DNA of 64,000 nt, from the NCBI GenBank assembly GCA_002205965.3, contig NADL03000623.1, positions 1,423,167-1,487,166 of the forward strand, given 5' to 3'. The translations under genes and the position numbers were made by a program. Below the pieces are notes generated by a model. The model had not been told where the DNA came from. It did not search any database and was given only the letters and a program-made list of their open reading frames with translations. This DNA comes from Kappaphycus alvarezii (lineage: Eukaryota; Rhodophyta; Florideophyceae; Gigartinales; Solieriaceae). Of the stretch, positions 37,461 through 47,927 are shown one piece after another (the stretch's first letter is position 1; each line of letters starts with the position of its first letter).

Positions 37461-38640
37461 TTACTGTGGTAGATATGTGGGTTGGTATCCAGTAAATTTG
37501 TACCCGAGCGTAGATATCATATCATTGTCAAGCCAATTGCGAAACCGTCCGATGCGTCGAAAGCTGTGGATGGCACTGCAATCTACCAGAAGGTGGAAGT
37601 GACGCCAGCCACCTTCTGGTAGATTGGAGTGCAGCAAACAAGCGGCATTGGAGGTTACTGTCAAAGCGGAGTGCCGCTGCAAAAGAATGGCTCTAACCTT
37701 CGAAAACCGTTCCATTGCGCGGGTGGCAACGGTTCTCGCGAGTTCCTTGACGACGGAGAACGCCGCCGGATGCCAACCTCCAAGCGTTGAGATGGGAACA
37801 GGAACCAGCCTGTTTCTCCCAGGCAGCTCAGCAAGGAACCCTTGGTATTTCCGCTGCTTCTCTGCGTGAGCTGCGTTGAGGCTTGTGAGTGGGTTGAAAG
37901 CCCTGGCTCTTGCGTGGGAGGGAGGGAGCGGGTTGACAAAGGTTACGTCGAAATAATCCGTGCCACCGGCGGCTCCCATCGCCCTGACATCCGGCCTCGT
38001 CCTGTTTTGGTAGTGTAGACGAGGTTCGATGAATGGACGTCGGGCGGCTCTTGCAAGGTCGTTCCCCAGTAAAGTCACCTGGTTGTTATGGCGAGTATTT
38101 CGCTCGCAGCCAAAGCGACAATGTAGCAAATGGTCCCCGTAGATATCCAGCATTTCATGGCATCCTGCTTTGGGGCAAGGGGTACCTGGGGCGAATAAGG
38201 GGGTTTGGCAAAAGTACTGGAACCACACGGAAAAGTCTTTGCTCTTGATGTGCGTCCTCAATCCAGGGCAAGGTGCACAGTAGACCCAGCCTTTGGCACC
38301 GGGGAGGGACATGCTAGCGCGGAAGGCGCGGGTGCGGATGTTTCCGAGCGGCAAGGCCTCTTGCGCAGCAATATGAATTGCATCTGTTAGCTTCTTCTGC
38401 GATGGTGGGTTGGATGAGCAGAAATTGCTAACCGGAATTCGTTCTGAGGGTCGACAAGAGGCGCTCCATGTGGTAAAGGCGGCTGTAGCATCCTCGTACT
38501 GCGTCAGGTCTTGAACACAGGACGGCAAAGACTTCTCGCATAACTGCTGCGTCGCGGCGCTGGACGCAAGAAACGAAGCGGCGGCGACATCTCGCGCGGA
38601 GGAGAGGCCGATTCCCAAGGTCGGCTAAGTCCTGGCAGAA
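37461..38640 (-). mobile_element. Fragment of RLE non-LTR element with long open endonuclease frame, minus strand
   Basis: Open frame 38618-37461 (385 codons). It contains SARDVAAASFLASSAA, RAFRASMSLPGAKGWVYCAP, GTPCPKAGCHEMLDIYGDHL then LHCRFGCERNTRHN (complete zinc block), NRTRPDVRAMGAAGGTDYFD and VTFVNPLPPS (RLE PD and D), KQRKYQGF and LVPVPISTLGGWHP. This is the best-preserved endonuclease domain in the window; the RT is missing. It lies tail-to-tail with the plus-strand fragment ending at 37440. A 24-bp inverted repeat falls in its 3' coding part. Confidence 0.85.
37573..37632. repeat. Long hairpin: 24-bp arms, one mismatch, 12-nt loop
   Basis: ATCTACCAGAAGGTGG (37581-37596) pairs perfectly with 37609-37624. 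The arms extend outward to 37573 and 37632 with a single mismatch. The loop is AAGTGACGCCAG. It lies near the 3' end of the endonuclease frame of the minus-strand copy. Confidence 0.95.
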
Positions 38641-38739
38641 TATGAGTGGGAGACACAATTGGCACCAGAGAGGGATGTCCAGTTTACGGCTATCGACTCA
38701 AGGCAGCGGTTTGGGCAAGGGCAACTCGCTCGCCCAGTT

Positions 38740-39299
38740 GAGTAAAGGCCTTTGACGCCATGCCAAAGGGGGATGAGCGGACCGCGGCATTCGGAGCCTC
38801 GTTGTCAGTGGATGGTTGCAAGGGCTGGCTTTTATGCCAACCGGCTCCAAGCCTGGGCACCTACATCTCGGACCGCAATTATAAAGACGTGGTTGCAGTT
38901 CTATTTCAGGGCACCACTGTTCCCTCCTGCTTCAAGATGCCATAAGTGGAGGTCCACGCCACTCATGGATTAGTATGGTGACCAAGCGCTGCGCTGTGCC
39001 TATGGCACGAATCGCAAACATGTTTGTTTGTCGCGGACCTCTCCAAAGCCGCCCGGCATCCTGTCCGCGAGCCCCCGGCGTCGGTGAGAGCAATTCCGTA
39101 CAGCGCCTGGTAGCAAGACTTCTATGGAGCGTCGAAGGTATCCGCAGCAGGACTGGCCTTGCGGACAGTAGACAGGTTGATGCACAGAGATGCGTAAATG
39201 GGATTGATTTTGGTTCTTTGATGTTTGAAAAGTGCTGTTCGACTATCCTCCGGTGTATGCTAGACGCGTTAAAGGGGGAAATTTTTGGGTTATTTTAAC
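38740..39299 (+). mobile_element. Short divergent fragment of RLE non-LTR element, plus strand, followed by a terminal motif
   Basis: AAFGASLSVDGCKGWLLCQP (about 38785) corresponds to AFRASMSLPGAKGWVYCAPC of neighbouring copies. SDRNYKDVVAVLFQGTTVP corresponds to SKDFSVWFQYFCQTPLFAP. The similarity then fades. At 39274-39298 GGGGGAAATTTTTGGG, then TTATTTTAA, is the reversed 3' terminus of another (minus) copy without adjoining coding sequence. Confidence 0.6.
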
Positions 39300-39329
39300 T
39301 TCAAGAACCAAATGCCCAACATCGTCTTC

Positions 39330-39939
39330 AATCATATGAGCGAGCCGTCTACGAAAACCCTAGCCGACAGATTTGAGCGCCTCATTACTCAGGAGAAGGA
39401 AACTGTGAAGCATAAAGGGGAGGCCAGCGGTATTATTGAGAGACACGGAGACAAGGAGGTGCTTTTTGGACGATATTATTCAAGAGACTGACGAAAAGGA
39501 GGAAGTTTCTCGGGTAGAAAAAGATGAACAAAATGAGATTGAGAGACGTTTGGTGCATGCTGGAGAACATATTAGGTCTCACGCACTCAAACGTTCTGGA
39601 ATAAGCGACAAGCAGTGTGAAAACATAGGCTCCGGTAGAAAATAGAAGCGGAACAGGGCGATGGAAACTGCCGGTTCCGATGATGAAGTTACTTCTTCTC
39701 TGCTTTCTCAAGCGCAAGAAAGCCGTGAGTCTGAAAAGAAGAGACTAGAGTTGGAGAGAGAGCGCTTGGATTCAGATAGAGAAAGAGAGCTCTTTGAAGC
39801 AGCACAAGTGACAACAAATCGGCGTCTTGCCTTGGACGAAAAATGCGTTGAGTTGGAAAGAGAAGAACGCAAGCAAGCAATGGAAGAGAGAAAGCAGATA
39901 GTGAGCATATTCGAACTACTGTCAAAGAAGTTGCAGTAG
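39330..39939 (+). CDS. PIF/Harbinger-type accessory protein (myb-like companion), frame changes
   Basis: ATG at about 39336 reads SEPSTKTLADRFERLITQEK, then EASGIIERHGDKEVLF. One frame over it goes on DDIIQETDEKEEVSRVEKDE then RRLVHAGEHIRSHALKR. A third segment from 39661 ends in a long charged coiled coil (EKKRLELERERLDSDRER, MEERKQIVSIFELLSKKL). An ASGI...DDII...DE-x-EE motif with a C-terminal coiled coil is typical of the DNA-binding companion protein of Harbinger transposons, which brings the transposase to the nucleus and DNA ends. It is convergent with the transposase at 40286-40940, as usual for two-gene Harbinger elements. Confidence 0.65.
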
Positions 39940-40285
39940 CTTGCATTTTCTTGCGTCATGTTTTGTCTTTTAATGCTCCTCTTTCGTGCATTTCTCGTAT
40001 CTTTCACCATTGAACAGGTATTGGAGATGGGGTGGACTTACATGTTGACGTATTCTTCGAAGGAAGGGGCCTTAAATCTAAAGAAGCTGGCAGTTCTTCC
40101 CCCCTTCTCTAGTTGTGTCTTAAAATTTAGCAGTAGTCGTGAAGCTATGTATAGAAGTGCGATAGGTGACCTTCGTACTCGTAGCAACTGCAAAAAAATC
40201 ATTCCTTCTCCATAGTTATTTAAAATCCTTGTAGTTCTATTCAACATACACCCTTGTTGCACTCATTTCTGTATTATATACAGCT

Positions 40286-40940
40286 CGTTTTTCCGTTGCA
40301 GTTGCTCTTTTGAATGCTACTTGTAACCATGGCCGCAGCATGTATATATATATATACATGCAGCATGTATATAGCAGCATATATATAACACTGACTTCCC
40401 TGTATCACTAAGCAATCATTCAGTACCTCTGCTGTCACGCTATCCCGCAATAGCGTTGAGTCATGTCTTCGACCCACTTCAGGCCCGTATTGTGAGAATA
40501 TAAGGCCGTCTGGTGTTGTAATTGTTTGATATACCAGGCAGTGCGTTCTTTTGTGTCTGGAATAACAAACTCGTTGGTTGCTACCAATAACTCCTGGACG
40601 GGTGATTCTTATTTTCGTACAATCTATGAAGCCGACGCAGCTGTATAATAGAGCTGCTGCATCTTGTATTGACTTGGCATAATATTCAGCCCTTTTTTTC
40701 AGCACAGTAGCTTGTAAAGTTGTTACTAGATGTCAGCTAGACTGCAAAAACGATTCCAGAACTTCCCAAAAAACTTCGGAGAGGTGGGAACAGCGCATAC
40801 CAAATACTATCTCCAAGGCAAACCAGTTTACGGCAGTTGAAAGCCTTCTCAGCACAATACAGCACGCCGTTATCGGGCTACATGCGTATCGATTCCTCGC
40901 AGTTCTTCCTGTCGTCTAGTTCATAGTACTTCATACTCGT
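40286..40940 (-). pseudogene. PIF/Harbinger transposase (DDE_Tnp_4), truncated
   Basis: On the minus strand, CIVLRRLSTAVNWFALEIVF then SHLSEVFWEVLESFLQS (about 40850-40740) is the helical N-terminal part. One frame shift later come VGFIDCTKIRITRPG (first catalytic Asp, about 40620), QRVCYSRHKRTHCLVYQTIT, PDGLIFSQYGPEVGRRHDST (second Asp) and LLRDSVTAEVLNDCL. The third acidic residue is not found; the frame runs into an AT-rich palindrome (40339-40360). FIDG is usual, FIDC here. The transposase would cut element ends and reinsert them, but this copy is incomplete. Confidence 0.8.
40339..40360. repeat. 22-bp AT palindrome
   Basis: CATG, then alternating TA, then CATG; perfectly self-complementary and followed by related CATGTATATA and CATATATATA pieces to 40390. 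It interrupts the 3' end of the Harbinger transposase. Confidence 0.9.
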
Positions 40941-41422
40941 CCGATATCAGACTTAAAACAGAAGTCATGTAGAGCATGTTCCTCGGAGTATATGTTCAAG
41001 GTAAACGTTGTAACCTGAACATGGAGAGAACTGGTAATTATGTTCTTGATATCTGTCCACGCCTCCTTGACTCCCCTATATAACTATAACACCAGATCTT
41101 CCGCTGTGTCCTCTGTAAGAGCCAACTGCAAAACCGTCAGCCTTCTGTTTAGCCGTTTACGGGCTTTCCCAATCCGAAACGCTTCCTGTCTGACCATTTC
41201 ACACTTATACAAGGAGCTAGTCTCGGACTCGGAATATCAAACTGTCAACAGTGACAGGCTGTAAACGAAAATAAGCATGTGCGTAAACAGAAATATTTAA
41301 TTTTCGCACAAACGCTTCTTTTGTAACGTGTTGCATCTGGCTACGATTTTTGATACGAATATTCACACAGCTTAAATCCTCTAATGTAATCAATTGATGA
41401 CTCGTGCCTTGACGAATAGACA
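40941..41422. other. Spacer without recognisable gene
   Basis: No protein-like frame. It probably includes the outer end of the Harbinger element, but I could not define terminal repeats. Confidence 0.35.
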
Positions 41423-41690
41423 ATAGGAAGGGGGGTTGCTGTGTTGTGTTCTGTTCCCCGTTTCCCGCGCCACCAAGGAAGCTCTGTTTATATGGCACTG
41501 ATGAATATGGCTGAAAGTTCCAAAGCCACATGCCGCGAGGCCGAAATTATTTAAAAAGTAACTAAAATACTGCGCAAAATAATAGAAAACCAGCTTTAGA
41601 GTACAGTGGCTGAAGAGTGTAGAAAACTGAAGAAAACGTCGTACAAAAAGGTAGGTGTTTACGGCTGCTGAAGAGTCACCATAAATCTAC
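41423..41690 (+). repeat. Dispersed short repeat, copy A
   Basis: It shares the ordered blocks GGAAGGGGGGTTGCTGTGTT, TATGGCACT, AGAGCCACA-like, CGCGAGGCCGA, AACTAAAATACTG, TAGAGTACAGT, GTAGAAAACTGA and AAAAAGGTAG with copies B-D. No coding capacity. This is a candidate miniature, non-autonomous element. Confidence 0.75.
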
Positions 41691-41692
41691 CC

Positions 41693-41835
41693 TTTTTGAC
41701 CACTTGTGTGACGCCTTTTGTTCTCAATTTTCTACTTTGTCAACTACTGTACTCTAGAGTTATTTTTTTCCACAGTATTTTAATTATTTTTAATTGTTGT
41801 CGGCCTCGTGGCGTGTAGATCTGGAACGTTCAACC
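41693..41835 (-). repeat. Dispersed short repeat, copy D (inverted, partial)
   Basis: The reverse complement gives CGAGGCCGACAACAATTAA, AACTCTAGAGTACAGTAG, TGACAAAGTAGAAAATTGAG and AAAAAGGGTAG, the 3' half of copies A-C. With copy A it forms a large inverted structure at 41540-41835. Confidence 0.75.
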
Positions 41836-41976
41836 ACTCCTGCGGTTGCCATGTAAACATAGCTGGCCTCTGGTGGAGTGGGGGGGTGGGAAGCGGGGAC
41901 ACACAACTCAAAAACGCTACGGAACCCCCCTCCCTAGGATCGGAAATGTACAAAATTTAAAAGTTGACTACCGTAG

Positions 41977-42243
41977 GAGGAAGGGTTTCTGTCATGTCGT
42001 ATCCTGTCTCACATTCCCCCTTCCATCAAACATCAGCACTGTTTATATGTCAATCGCGGGTGTGGCCGGCCGTTCCAGAGCCACACGCCGCGAGGCGGAC
42101 AATAATTAAAAATACCTAAAATACTTTAGAAAAAGAAAAGAATAACTCTAGAGTATAGTAGCTGACAAAGTAGAAAAATGAGAACAAAAAGCTGCATACA
42201 AGTTTTCAATAAGGGCAGATTTTTGGTGACCCTTCAGGAGCCA
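41977..42243 (+). repeat. Dispersed short repeat, copy C
   Basis: Same block order as copies A and B, with CCAGAGCCACACGCCGCGAG, AATAACTCTAGAGTATAGTA and a GGTGACCCTTCAGGAGCC end that matches the TTGACCCTGCAGGAGCC end of copy B. Confidence 0.7.
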
Positions 42244-43493
42244 ACAAAACCACGCCGGCCACAGATGGAAGCTCGGTGCACTATATTACATTAACCTGGG
42301 GTTGATACAGGAACTCACTGCCCCCCCTCTACCATCACTTTCCAGCTCTGTTCCCTCCGCTCCAATAATTTTAACGCGTCACTTCAACCCCAGCACTGTC
42401 AACCGCCACATTCAAACATCCCAGATTCTCCCGCACGCGGTCCCGTACCCGCTCTGAAAGCAAGTCTATTCAGGGCAGCTGAAGCCTTTGGGAATGCTTC
42501 ATCCTTTTCAGTACGAGGGGGACTCATAAGGCTTCGAACCCATCCAAAAATCCCTTCGCGGGCCACTGCAATGGCGAAGACCAACCAAAACGCGAAATAG
42601 TCAACCGGAGGAAGGGCAACAAAATGTCGAGAGATGATGGCAAAGGCGGCTCGAAAGACTGTGGGCGAGCCGTTTCCGCGGGAAAATCCAATCATCCAGG
42701 CCAGATGTGCTTCTCTGTCCCAATCATACCGGACCCCCGAACATTTCATCGTGGACAAGCTCCATGAAAACGTGGGTATAAGGAAGTTCGTTATATTTTC
42801 GAATAGGCCAGAAAAAATCAAGATTCAGAAGTCGAGAGTGCAGGGCAAGTCCCTTCACGACATCTGATTTCGCATTTCGTTTCGAGTGTACAAGGAAGGG
42901 ATCCCTTGTCGACGGAAGTGTCGAACCGGGAGCTTGTTGTGTTTTATGGCCAGAATGTAGCAAAATTTGCGGCCTCCGAGGAATTTGAAGAGGGCATTGA
43001 AAGGGACCTTGCCATTCGACTAAGCTTGACGGGTCTCTTTCCGATCAGAACGATTGTACGGAATTTCAGGAGTTTACCTCTTGGACAATCTCCAAGGTAG
43101 TTTTGAGGGTCCCTCGCAGTTTCCGTGACAGTATAGCGGGAAATACTATGGACTTGATGAAGAATCAGAGCAAGAACATCTCATAGATGTATATAACTTC
43201 TAATTTAACGAGATACATCTTGGATACTCTGACCATAATCCGTCGAAGCTCAACTTGAGAGAGGAGAGGGAAAATATTCTCGTCGTTAATGAAGCATTTG
43301 TTAGGTACCTCAGTTCGAGGGTTGGGGTTATCTTGCAGATCGACCGGTGGTGCCAAAAGCATCCGAATTAATATTTCTGCGTCCTGTTCCCTATGTCGCG
43401 GGTGCCATCTTCTCTGTTTTCCCCGCATCTTCTCTGTCTTCTCTGCATCTTCTTAGGAGCCATCGTGTGCGTATCCGGGATTTCGAGGTGCAC
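42244..43493. other. Unassigned region
   Basis: A minus frame (42821-42399, 140 codons) has a hydrophobic stretch (FVALPPVDYFAFWLVFAIAV). Plus frames have protein-like pieces (HFIVDKLHENVGIRKFVIFS at about 42743-42802; ELVVFYGQNVAKFAASEEFE at about 42930). The strands conflict and none matches a known family. It may be a decayed gene. Confidence 0.25.
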
Positions 43494-44090
43494 TGTATCC
43501 CAGCTGCAATGGCCAAAGCGATATCGCTCATCTTCGGTCCCGGTTCCTTGGACAGCTACTGGAAAAGAGACTACGATCGAGATCAGGATTCTCCGACCTT
43601 ATGGTCCTTTGCCACATTAGACCAGAATGGTAGTCAGCCGGAAGAACCAAAAGTATTCTTCGCCGAGCAGTAGAATCTTCGATCTACGCTGCATGGGTGC
43701 GCAGCTTGCCCGATTCTTCTGCCCGCGGAATTTACGTTGCGTTGGTTATCGGACGGCTAGGATCGCGGCATTCAATTTGTCTTCACGCTCGGGAAGACCA
43801 AATTCTTACCTACGGCTGCGCCGAGAAGTACGCTATGAGACTCTCCGAAGCATCCCTCAAGATTTATTGTGGCGAGGAGATCCCAAACGATTATTTGAAA
43901 ATCGTCGATGTGCGAAGTCTAGGTACATTGAGTGATCAAGAAGTACCGTCTCGTAATATAACAATTCCATAAACGCCATCGGATCACACGAAGAAGAAAC
44001 GTCACCGTCATCGTTTAAGGTTCTCTGCAGCCTCTTCCTCTGAAGGTAAGCGCTCAAAGGTGGGTCCTTCCAGTCGTTGACCGTTTCCGT
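43494..44090 (+). pseudogene. Unrecognised broken ORF with basic tail
   Basis: Plus-strand pieces follow each other with frame changes: AKAISLIFGPGSLDSYWKRD (43512 on), DSSARGIYVALVIGRLGSRH then CAEKYAMRLSEASLKIYCGE and NDYLKIVDVRSLG (43710-43930), and a Lys/Arg/Ser-rich tail KKKRHRHRLRFSAASSS (about 43990-44040) ending near 44084. The globular-looking middle and the NLS-like tail make a former gene plausible. No family recognised. Confidence 0.3.
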
Positions 44091-44609
44091 TGAAGTAAAA
44101 CCTTTTGTCTTGCTTTCAAACAGACTTCATATTGCAGCAGAGTTTTCTGGAATTTGAAAAAACATGATGAATTCAAATTGTCTTCAGATGATAAAGAAGT
44201 GACAGAAGATCAAACAAGAACACATAGGACAATCATCAGGTGAGCACGGGCAGTCGTTTATAGGAAAGATTCAGGAATTAATCCTCTAGAAAAACGGGGC
44301 GAAAAGAGCAGGGAACCAGGCACATCGCATGAATAGATCGCCGGGAATGCCTACTCCCGTAAGAGGCTAACCAGTAACCAGGGTGAGTTGCTTTCCAAAT
44401 AAGACACGATCCGAGGAAACGGGACTTGAAATTAAGCCACTTAGCCGTCAATGTTAGAGCTTTCCATGTGCGGCCAAAGCCCAGTCTCCAGTATTAAACG
44501 TTCGGGGTTATACCATTCCAACTTCCCTACCAAGCCGCTGCATATGCATATCGACTCTATTCGCGCGAAGTGCTAAGGTAGAAAGCATCTGTACCCGGCG
44601 ATTCTCTTC

Positions 44610-45297
44610 TTAAGGTTTTTGTATTAACGAAGGAGGGTCAGACGGATCCATGTGCGGTAACACTTCGAACAAGAGTTCGAACGGGGAGGAAGCTGTTACA
44701 ACAAGTTGTCGGCGGCGGTAGCCATAAAGAACTTGTGAGAGCCACTGTTCCCAGTGAGGTCCATATCCGATCATCATCTTCTTTAATGCGTTCTTTATAG
44801 TGCGCACCATCCTTTCTGCTATGACGTTTGACATCGGAGCATAGGCCATGACGGTGCTCCACTCGACTCCATTCTTCTTCTTAAAGTCGTCGAGTGTAGC
44901 GGCGGTAAAACATCCAGCATTGTCATATACGACGGTCTTCGGGGGACCAAAACGGGAAATGGTCTCTTTTTCCGTAAATGCGTCCACGAATTCTGTGGAT
45001 ACTGTCTCCGTTGCGGTGGCAATTTTCCGGCTCGTCAGATGCTCGACGGCGATAAGAAGAAATTTTGTTTCCCACTTTCGACCTTGGGAAGGGTCCAGCG
45101 AAGTCTATAGAGTATGTCTCGAAGATATTCGTGAGCAGAATGCTCAGAACCATTCGATAAAGGATTAAGTGCTTGGCCTTCTGACATCCTTTACAGCTCT
45201 TCACGTAGTATTGATCGTCCTGATGGACTTGAGGCCACCAATATTGGTCGATAGAATTTTTTTTGTTGTCTTCATATATGCCAGTGTCCCACTTCAT
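44610..45297 (-). pseudogene. gypsy-1 integrase
   Basis: The frame 45297-44923 carries SIDQYWWPQVHQDDQYYVKS and CKGCQKAK (end of the HHCC zinc domain), then SIDFAGPFPRSKVGNK with the first Asp. The frame 44987-44610 carries KTVVYDNAGCFTAATLDDFK (second Asp) and SNVIAERMVRTIKNALKKMM with the Glu (NVIAER). So D, D and E are all present, split over two frames. The C-terminal domain is not evident. Confidence 0.8.
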
Positions 45298-45483
45298 CTA
45301 GGAGTGTCTTAAGAATCCCAGGCCTGTCCTTGATTGTCTGGATCACGCGGAGGCCATTCTTCGTACGCCTCAGCACTTTCCTTCCCACACCATGGAGTGT
45401 TTTGCGGCGCGTTTTGTCGAGAGGCGCTTAGCCGTATATTGTTCTTGAATCTTTATTCCTTGGATGTAGCGAGCGAAATAAAA

Positions 45484-46911
45484 CTAATATGGTCCTGTAA
45501 CGGGAGTCTCGGACGAAATATCAGAGCTCACCACAACAACAAACTTTCCTTCTTCGACATTTGGGGCGCCTCCGGGCCTTTCGTGCACTACGCGTGAAAG
45601 ATATTCGGCAGCTCCATTCCTTGTGCCCGGACGAAATTCTACCTCAAACTCGTATATGGCTAGAAATTCTAGCCAAAGTGCCAGTCTTCCTTGGAAATCG
45701 CTCTTCTTAAAGGCGTACTGAGGGACCTCATGGTCAGTTATGATTCTAGAGGGCTCCGTTGAAAGCAAATACACCCGGAACTTGCTAAGTGCGAAGCTGA
45801 CTGCAACAGCTTCCTTTTCGCACGCGGAATAGTTCTGCTCGGCGGAGTTCATGGTGCGACTTGCATATTGCACGGGGTTTACCTTTCCATGGTATTTCTT
45901 CTGAGCAAGCACTGCCACCACAGAGACACTTGTGGCATCCGTTTCCACAATCAACGGTGCGTTGAAATAGGGGAAATACAGCATTGTCGGGGATGTGAGT
46001 TTCCCTTTTAGCAACTTGAACGCTTCTTTCATTTCTTCTGCCGATCTGAAATTCTTATTTACGGAAGTTGTGGTATGAAGAGCGGCAGAGATGCCCGCGA
46101 AGTCCTTGGTAAAGCGGCGATAATAACTGGCTAAGCCGAGGAAACTCCGCAGCTCAGTCGTGATTCTTGGTACTAGTGCCTCTTTGATGGCACTTATCCT
46201 CTCTTGATGGACTTGAATTCCTTCTTTGTCAATGAAATGGCCGAGAAGCTTGACAAAAGGCTTCGCAAAGGCACAACTCGTGATTTTTAACTTAATTACG
46301 GCCTTTCCAATTGCTTCGAAGAGGATGCGTAGGTTTCGAAGATGCTCCTCGATGGTGTTGGATAACACAACGACGTCGTCCAGATATATCAGAGTGAAGG
46401 GTATATCTTTCAAGACGTAATCCATCATTTGCTGCAATATAGACAGCGCGTTCATCATGCTAAAGGGAATTAACTCAAATTTGAATGCGTCAAAAAATCA
46501 TAAGGAGGTATTCATCTCTTTGCATTATTCGCTCATGCGGATCTTCCAATACCCTGCCAAGAGTTGCAGAGTTTTAAAGATGGAGCTTCCCTTCAAGTAA
46601 TCGGATATTTCTTCAATATTGGGCAAGGGCCAGCGGTCAGGCTTCATTCTTCGGTTCAACGCAAGGTAGTCCACAGAGAAGCGGGGCTTTCCGTCCTTCT
46701 TTGTCAAAATTACGACAGGAAACGACATTCGGCAAGCCCTGTGGTGGATAGGGATATCATACTTTAGCTCCCCATTTTTCGTCAGTAAAGATGTGGAGCA
46801 GTGCTCCTCGATCGTCCATGCGACTATATCAGTGTCAAGAAGTGAGATATTTATACTTTCTTGTGTTTCTTCAGGATAATGAGCAAGAAGGGCTCGAAGT
46901 GCCGCTTTCAT
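45484..46911 (-). pseudogene. gypsy-1 reverse transcriptase / RNase H
   Basis: The frame 46911-46525 has FPVVILTKKDGKPRFSVDYL and LPNIEEISDYLKGSSIFKTL (RT fingers/palm). The frame 46458-45484 has FTLIYLDDVVVLS (catalytic YLDD), LLGHFIDKEGIQVHQERI, ELRSFLGLASYYRRFTKDFA, VETDATSVSVVAVLAQK (RNase H, first Asp), CEKEAVAVSFALSKFRVYL (Glu), ITDHEVPQYAFKKSDF and EFRPGTRNGAAEYLSRV. The usual first RT Asp (SIDLxxGYWQI) reads KTLQLLAGYWKIRM here, so that Asp is lost. Confidence 0.88.
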
Positions 46912-47379
46912 CTCCTCCTTCTATTTTTCTTCGCCCCCTTCTTCAGCGGTTGCACAATTATCGGCTAGTTCTCTATCAAAGTTACCGGGGCTCTCCTAAA
47001 TGGTTTGTTATATCGGCAGGGTCAGTTCTTCTTCTGAAGTGTCGACGGAGTCGGGGCCAGCGTCAGAGTCGGAGGTGAAGTCTTTGCTAGGCGTTTAGAT
47101 CTCTTTATTACTCATCAACTGCTTCTAAGTGGCTTCTCTACCAGGCTCCAAAGGCAGTACAAATTATTTAGAGCCAATGTGTAGACGAACGCTTTTGGTC
47201 CCGAAATCCAAATTTGCCCGCATAATCGAGAGAGTTGGGAGACCAGCAATTAGATCAAATGGCGACTTCTCCGCAACCAGGTAGTCGAGCTTGACCGCTT
47301 AGTCTGCAAAGGTGGTGGGAACCTTGAGCAACGGACAGACACAGGAGGCGCTTTCTACGTTCGCGACGGTAATTTTCTT

Positions 47380-47700
47380 CGACGTGTAGTTCGGCGACAA
47401 GTAGAGGCGTCGATATAAGTCAGCGGACATCACGTCCGATAAGGCTCCAGAGTCCAAAAGCACCCATTATTTCGTGCCATAAACCTTGAGCTGCACTAAC
47501 AGCAGCAAGCGTGGCCCTTTATAATCAACGAAGGCAATTCTGGGCATATTATATTTTGCTAACAGCCTTCTCATTACCTTCGCGGCTTCGTCAGCATCTC
47601 CTCGAAATAGCTGACTCGAACGTAAGCTCGCAGTTGGCATTCGCGAGCTCAACGACGACGTCATACTTTCCAATATATTCTCGGAGCTTTTTCGAACCCT
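47380..47700 (-). pseudogene. gypsy-1 aspartic protease remnant
   Basis: The minus strand at about 47465-47425 reads LLDSGALSDVMSADL, the retropepsin active site (DSGA), equivalent to LFDSGAVPNLISETL of gypsy-2. Upstream (about 47690-47640) YIGKYDVVVELANANCEL matches VKRYNLVAELASA before the protease in gypsy-2. Stops interrupt the frame. Confidence 0.65.
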
Positions 47701-47927
47701 TTGTTCCTTTTTTGTTCTTCTTTTGCTTCCTCCTTCCTGAAACAGGTAATTCTTCGGCCGGCGGAACGAGATGAATTTTTCGTACTTGTTGCGGGTTATT
47801 AACTAGACGGGACACTGGAATTACCCCGTGATCTTCTTGACAAGGTTTTTTGGCAAGTTTCTCCTTCAGCAGTTCTCTTCGTCGCGTTGACGATCTCTTG
47901 GATTTGTTGATCGGTATCCGACTGGAT

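Noticed and set aside
42530..42545. tRNA B-box on the minus strand (GGTTCGAAGCC)
   Set aside because: No A-box or cloverleaf around it; a chance match.
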